A DNA stretch of 38,940 nucleotides from an uncultured Clostridium sp. (lineage in GTDB: Bacteria; Bacillota; Clostridia; TANB77; CAG-508). Location of the stretch: assembly GCA_948468275.1 (NCBI GenBank), contig CAOKHI010000015.1, positions 1 to 38,940 of the forward strand, read 5' to 3'. The notes under the pieces are model-generated. The model saw only the letters and a program-made list of their open reading frames with translations, searched no databases and was not told where the DNA came from. The translations under genes and the position numbers were made by a program. Positions 35,182 to 38,940 of this stretch are shown piece after piece (the stretch's first letter is position 1; the number at the start of each line of letters is the position of its first letter).

Positions 35182-35382
35182 ATGAAGCATCTTAATAAAG
35201 AAAATATAGGCAAAAATCAAGTAGAAACAGTAGAGCAATTTAAAGTACTTTCATATCTAAAAAACACATTTAATCTTGATGAAATAGAACTATATTTATA
35301 TGACAAAAGTACTATAAAGTTAATTGATAAAAATAAAGTACAGGCATATTTTAAATATGATAGACAAACTAAAAAAGTATAA
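35182..35382 (+). CDS. Small hypothetical protein after the recombinase
   Basis: 66 aa, AAGGAG site, 7 nt after the recombinase stop and so co-transcribed. It is soluble and charged, with a possible beta hairpin (LYLYDKSTIKLIDKNKV). No family recognised. Confidence 0.6.
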   Translation: MKHLNKENIGKNQVETVEQFKVLSYLKNTFNLDEIELYLYDKSTIKLIDKNKVQAYFKYDRQTKKV

Positions 35383-35439
35383 TTTTACGAAAAAATACAT
35401 TCAAAAAATAAACTAGAAAGATGAGGTTTAGCAAAAAAA

Positions 35440-35505
35440 CTTGTCCCAGCAAGCACTGAATTTGGATATACGCCAAATTCAAATATGGGGACTTCGTCCC
35501 CAAAA
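35440..35505 (+). repeat. Two tandem GC-richer hairpins in an AT-rich spacer
   Basis: GAATTTGG/CCAAATTC (about 35458-35480) and GGGGAC-TTC-GTCCCC (35487-35501) follow one another. A third GTCCC lies just upstream near 35443 and could pair with GGGAC. The stretch is clearly more GC-rich than its surroundings and stands between two small element genes. It may be a terminator or a transfer-related structure. Confidence 0.5.
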
Positions 35506-35531
35506 ATAAAAATAAGAAAGAAGGAAAGATT

Positions 35532-35879
35532 ATGAATAATGAAAAAGTAAATTATTTAATTGATATAATAAAAAATATGGATATAGAAAATAAATTAAGA
35601 CTTGCAATATGTATGAGCGATAATTATAGTTATACTAATTTAAAATATGATAAAACACAAATGTATAAATATTTTGATAATTTACTAAAAGAAATTAATA
35701 TAGAATACAGAACAACAACTGTTAATTTTGCAAACTATCCTTACATAATGTTTGCTATATCAAAAGTTATGGAAATGGATTCAGTAGAACAAAACAGAGT
35801 AGCATTATATTTGTTTAATAGTATCAGTTATAAAATAAAAAATTATAAAACTCTTGACAATAAAGAACAAATGTTTTAA
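35532..35879 (+). CDS. Hypothetical protein
   Basis: 115 aa behind AGAAGGAAAG. Predominantly helical, beginning KVNYLIDIIKNMDIENKLRL; no signal peptide or known motif. It overlaps nothing and is followed 31 nt later by the ORF6N gene. Confidence 0.6.
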   Translation: MNNEKVNYLIDIIKNMDIENKLRLAICMSDNYSYTNLKYDKTQMYKYFDNLLKEINIEYRTTTVNFANYPYIMFAISKVMEMDSVEQNRVALYLFNSISYKIKNYKTLDNKEQMF

Positions 35880-35910
35880 GATATATACAATAAGAAAAGG
35901 ACGTGAGATT

Positions 35911-36852
35911 ATGGAAGAAAATCAATTAATAATTCAAAATGAAATTGCTATAGAAGATATAAAAAATTTAATATACACAATAAGAGGAAAACAAGTAATG
36001 CTAGACAGTGATGTGGCAAGATTATATAATTATCAAACAAAAAGAGTAAATGAAACTGTAAGTAGAAATAAAAAGAGGTTTCCAGAAAATTTCTGTTTTC
36101 AATTAACCGAAGAAGAAGTCAAAAATTTAAAAAGGCAAGCTACAATTCTAAATTTAGATCAGGAAAATAACTGGTCGCAAATTGCGGCCAGTTCAAAAAG
36201 TGAAAATAGTAAACATAGAGGAAAGAAATATGTACCTTATGTATTTACAGAACAAGGAATAGCTATGTTATCAGGTTTGTTGAAAAACGATATAGCTATT
36301 CAAGTCAGTATAAATATTATGAATGCATTTGTTGAAATGAGAAAGTTTCTAATGATTAATGGACAAGTATTTGACAGACTAACAAATGTAGAACATAAAT
36401 TATTAGATCATGACCAAAAATTTGATGTAGTATTTGACCAATTACAACTGAAAGAAAATATCAAACAAAGAATATTTTTTGATGGTCAAATCTATGATGC
36501 ATATAGCTTAATTGTGGATATTATAAAAAAAGCAAATAACAAGATTTTGATTATAGATAATTATATTGACGATAGTGTTTTAAAAATGTTATCTAAAAAG
36601 AAAAACAACGTAGAAACTGTTATTCTAACATCTGACAAAAGCAATATTGAAAATTTAGATGTTAAAAAATTTAATAAAGAATATCCTATTTTAAAAGTTG
36701 CTAAAACGAATAAATTCCATGATAGATTTATTGTAATAGATAACAAGGAGATGTATCATCTAGGTGCTTCTATAAAAGATTTAGGTAAAAAATGTTTTGG
36801 AATTAACAAAATAGAAGATATGGAAATTATAGAAAAGATTATCAATTTATAA
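35911..36852 (+). CDS. ORF6N-domain DNA-binding protein
   Basis: 313 aa from ATG 35911 (AAAGGACG site). An earlier in-frame start would overlap the preceding gene. The N-terminal ORF6N/KilA-N-like domain has IRGKQVMLDSDVARLYNYQTKRVNE and RFPENFCFQLTEEE, then YVFTEQGIAMLSGLL. The C-terminal half ends FHDRFIVIDNKEMYHLGASIKDLGKK, a phospholipase-D-like fold lacking a full HKD motif. Common in phages and mobile elements; function unknown. A 12-bp inverted repeat lies inside the gene at 36169-36193. Confidence 0.85.
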   Translation: MEENQLIIQNEIAIEDIKNLIYTIRGKQVMLDSDVARLYNYQTKRVNETVSRNKKRFPENFCFQLTEEEVKNLKRQATILNLDQENNWSQIAASSKSENSKHRGKKYVPYVFTEQGIAMLSGLLKNDIAIQVSINIMNAFVEMRKFLMINGQVFDRLTNVEHKLLDHDQKFDVVFDQLQLKENIKQRIFFDGQIYDAYSLIVDIIKKANNKILIIDNYIDDSVLKMLSKKKNNVETVILTSDKSNIENLDVKKFNKEYPILKVAKTNKFHDRFIVIDNKEMYHLGASIKDLGKKCFGINKIEDMEIIEKIINL

Positions 36853-36954
36853 AATCAAAAGTAACGAATAATAATTAAATTAATATAGTTTTTTAAAATG
36901 GTTGAAAAAACATATAAATGAAGATATAATAAATGTGAAAGGCAGTGCAAAATT

Positions 36955-38100
36955 ATGGAAGATATAGAATTAAAAGATATAAGTATAACTGAATTTGAAA
37001 AAGAAGTATATTCATATTATTTACAAATATTTCCTGAAGATGAAAGAAAACCATTAGAATTAATACAATCATCTTGTGAAAAGAAATATACAAAGATTAT
37101 AGAAATTTTATATAAAAGTGAATTAGTAGGTTTTATGCTATTAAATAGGGTTAAAAACAAGGGGTATGCTGTTTTAGATTATTTAGCGATATTACCACAA
37201 TATAGAAATAGTAAATTTGGTACTAAAGCATTACAAATTTTATTAGAGCAAGAAAAAGAAAGCAGAGGTATTTTTATAGAAATTGAAAAAGTTGGATTAG
37301 GTAAAGATACAGAAGAAAATTTATTAAGAGAAAAGAGAAGAAATTTTTATAAAAAAATAGGCTTTAAAAAATTAAATTTTGATTTATTTTTATTTGATGT
37401 TATATATACACCTTATTTATTTTCAAATATAAAAGATAATGAAGATATGATTATTGATGAAATATTAAATATTTATGAAGCAATATCAGGAAAAGAGAGA
37501 ATAGAACAAAATTGTAAGATATTGAAGAAGTTAAGATTTGAGGAAATAAGCAAAAATAATATAAAGATAGCAGCAAGAGTACAATATGAGATTTTTCCTA
37601 ATTCAAGTGCATATTCAGTATATAAATCGAAAATTGCAGGAGAAAGAAAAGATTTATACATAGGATATATAGCTTATATAGGAAATATACCAGTTGGTGT
37701 AACAGGTATTTATGAAATTCCAGAATATTCAGATACTGTATGGTTAAGTTGGTTTGGAATAAAGAAAGAATATCGAAAATTGGGATATGGAAAGCAAATA
37801 TTAGATTATACAATTGAAAAGGCAAAGAATCTAAATAAAAAGTACTTGAGATTATATACTTTTGAAATTTGGAATAGTGAAGCACAGTCATTTTACAAAA
37901 GAAATATGGATTTAGGAGAATACTATTATAATGATAAAGAACATAAAGAGGTATTTGATGGAAAACCAAAGATATTTAGTATAAGTATATGTAGTGAAAA
38001 AGTGAGATTATGGAATAACAAGTTTATAAACATATCAGAAGATGAAGATTCTCATGAAAAAAGCATACTCATGATGAAAAAAGATGGAATCATAGATTAA
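36955..38100 (+). CDS. Tandem GNAT-family N-acetyltransferase
   Basis: 381 aa with two GNAT domains. The first (about 1-150) has LDYLAILPQYRNSKFGTKAL. The second (about 180-330) has WFGIKKEYRKLGYGKQILD and SEAQSFYKRNM. The acetyl-acceptor is unknown; resistance or small-molecule acetylation is typical of such cargo. GAAAGGCAG precedes the ATG. Confidence 0.85.
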   Translation: MEDIELKDISITEFEKEVYSYYLQIFPEDERKPLELIQSSCEKKYTKIIEILYKSELVGFMLLNRVKNKGYAVLDYLAILPQYRNSKFGTKALQILLEQEKESRGIFIEIEKVGLGKDTEENLLREKRRNFYKKIGFKKLNFDLFLFDVIYTPYLFSNIKDNEDMIIDEILNIYEAISGKERIEQNCKILKKLRFEEISKNNIKIAARVQYEIFPNSSAYSVYKSKIAGERKDLYIGYIAYIGNIPVGVTGIYEIPEYSDTVWLSWFGIKKEYRKLGYGKQILDYTIEKAKNLNKKYLRLYTFEIWNSEAQSFYKRNMDLGEYYYNDKEHKEVFDGKPKIFSISICSEKVRLWNNKFINISEDEDSHEKSILMMKKDGIID

Positions 38101-38125
38101 TAAAGGAATGTGGAGGTAGACAATA

Positions 38126-38863
38126 TTGAATAACCTAAAAAAGCAAATAGTATTTAGTGATTATGATGGTACAATATATATAACAGAAGAAAATATGTTA
38201 ACAAATGTAAAATCCATTAAAGAATATAGAAATTTAGGTGGAAAATTTGTAATTGTCACAGGTAGGAGTAAAACAAGCGTTAGTAATGTAATAAAACAAT
38301 ATAATATTCCTTATGACTATATAATTTCAAATAATGGAGCAGTAATTTATAATAGTGATATGCAAAAAATATATGAACAATCAATTGATATACATATTTC
38401 AAATAAAATAATAGATTATTTAAATACTAAGGAAAATATAGAAATATTTTTTTATGATGATGAAGATAAAGTAAAATATCATAATCAAAAACTATTGAAA
38501 TTACGAATAAAAACATCTGATTATAAATTAGCTCAAAATATTGAAGATGAGATAAATAGTATGTTTAACGAGTATATTAAAGCACATTCAGCATTTCCAG
38601 GCATGTATTATGATAATCATGATTTTGTAATAGTCGATATTGTTTCAGTAAATGCTGGAAAGGAAAATGCAATAAAAAAATTATTGGAGATATTAGATAT
38701 AGAAAAAGAACAAGTAGCTACAATTGGAGATGGAAGAAATGATATTGCAATGATAAAAGAATATAATGGATATTCAATGGAAACTGCTGAGATTGACGTA
38801 AAAAAATCTTCTAGTAAAATTTTTAAAAGTGTATCAGATGCATTGCAATATTTAAGAAAATAG
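38126..38863 (+). CDS. HAD-superfamily (Cof/IIB) phosphatase
   Basis: 245 aa, starting at TTG 38126 with GGAGG 8 nt before. Motif I is FSDYDGTIY (nucleophile Asp and acid Asp), motif II is IVTGRS, and motif IV is TIGDGRNDIAMI with a C2 cap in between. It dephosphorylates small metabolites, often sugar phosphates. It follows the acetyltransferase by 25 nt, so the two may form an operon. Confidence 0.9.
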   Translation: MNNLKKQIVFSDYDGTIYITEENMLTNVKSIKEYRNLGGKFVIVTGRSKTSVSNVIKQYNIPYDYIISNNGAVIYNSDMQKIYEQSIDIHISNKIIDYLNTKENIEIFFYDDEDKVKYHNQKLLKLRIKTSDYKLAQNIEDEINSMFNEYIKAHSAFPGMYYDNHDFVIVDIVSVNAGKENAIKKLLEILDIEKEQVATIGDGRNDIAMIKEYNGYSMETAEIDVKKSSSKIFKSVSDALQYLRK

Positions 38864-38940
38864 AAAAATATTATAAAATAAAGACTTTGGAATTTTTTCG
38901 TTAGTTCAAAACCATTGAAGGAGTAAGTATAAAAAGTCAT

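Overview
The window is AT-rich DNA with A/T-ending codons, strong AGGAGG-type ribosome binding sites and TTGACA-N17-TATAAT promoters. It carries Bacillota marker genes (RNase J, the ylxM-ffh-rpsP-khpA-rimM-trmD-rplS cluster, an agr system with AgrD). A host-associated, probably intestinal, member of the Clostridia fits best; no genus is claimed.

Layout. 1-3,700: RNase J, a small membrane-peptide gene with a convergent antisense RNA (candidate type I toxin-antitoxin), and a zinc-ribbon protein. 3,900-10,550: two OmpR-type two-component systems, larB-larE (nickel-pincer cofactor), a membrane-anchored C39-like peptidase and a permuted papain-like protein. 10,640-13,600: a Bce-type peptide-resistance ABC transporter behind a BceR-like operator. 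13,600-17,600: a degraded AAA/DUF4143 ATPase, an rRNA-type methyltransferase, a pseudouridine synthase, and a protein joining a prepilin-like N-terminus to a formylglycine-generating-enzyme (FGE)-like domain. 17,980-20,900: a complete agr quorum-sensing locus, with agrBD converging on agrAC. 21,280-23,050: a DUF6978/DUF1828-like pair and a gene remnant. 23,180-32,600: housekeeping genes (rplM-rpsI; ylxM to rplS; tsaE-tsaB-rimI-lon-like). 32,800-38,940: tRNA-Gly(UCC), then accessory DNA with a large serine recombinase, small hypotheticals, an ORF6N protein, a double-GNAT acetyltransferase and a HAD phosphatase.

Central observation. Six genes (small membrane peptide, larE, FGE-like protein, agrC, ffh, tsaE) are interrupted in the standard reading, at eight places in total. 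At every place the interruption is an in-frame CGG triplet. Skipping only its C, so that the next codon read is GGN (Gly), restores a full-length and conserved protein. These eight are the only in-frame CGG codons I can find in the window's genes; no CGG is used as a plain Arg codon. About twenty CGG strings that straddle a codon boundary lie in uninterrupted genes. Two affected genes, ffh and tsaE, are normally essential, and the FGE-like gene needs three skips. The codons before CGG differ, and 0-frame stops follow soon after. The simplest biological reading is that CGG is not an Arg codon in this organism. It would instead act as a +1 frameshift signal, or CGGN would be read as a four-base Gly codon. 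A site-specific sequencing or assembly artefact is the main alternative and has to be excluded.

The genes otherwise form recognisable modules: envelope sensing and antimicrobial-peptide resistance, peptide quorum sensing, and translation, secretion and tRNA modification. If the CGG rule is real, expression of the agr sensor, signal-recognition particle, t6A synthesis, LarE and the membrane peptide would all depend on the efficiency of the same recoding event.
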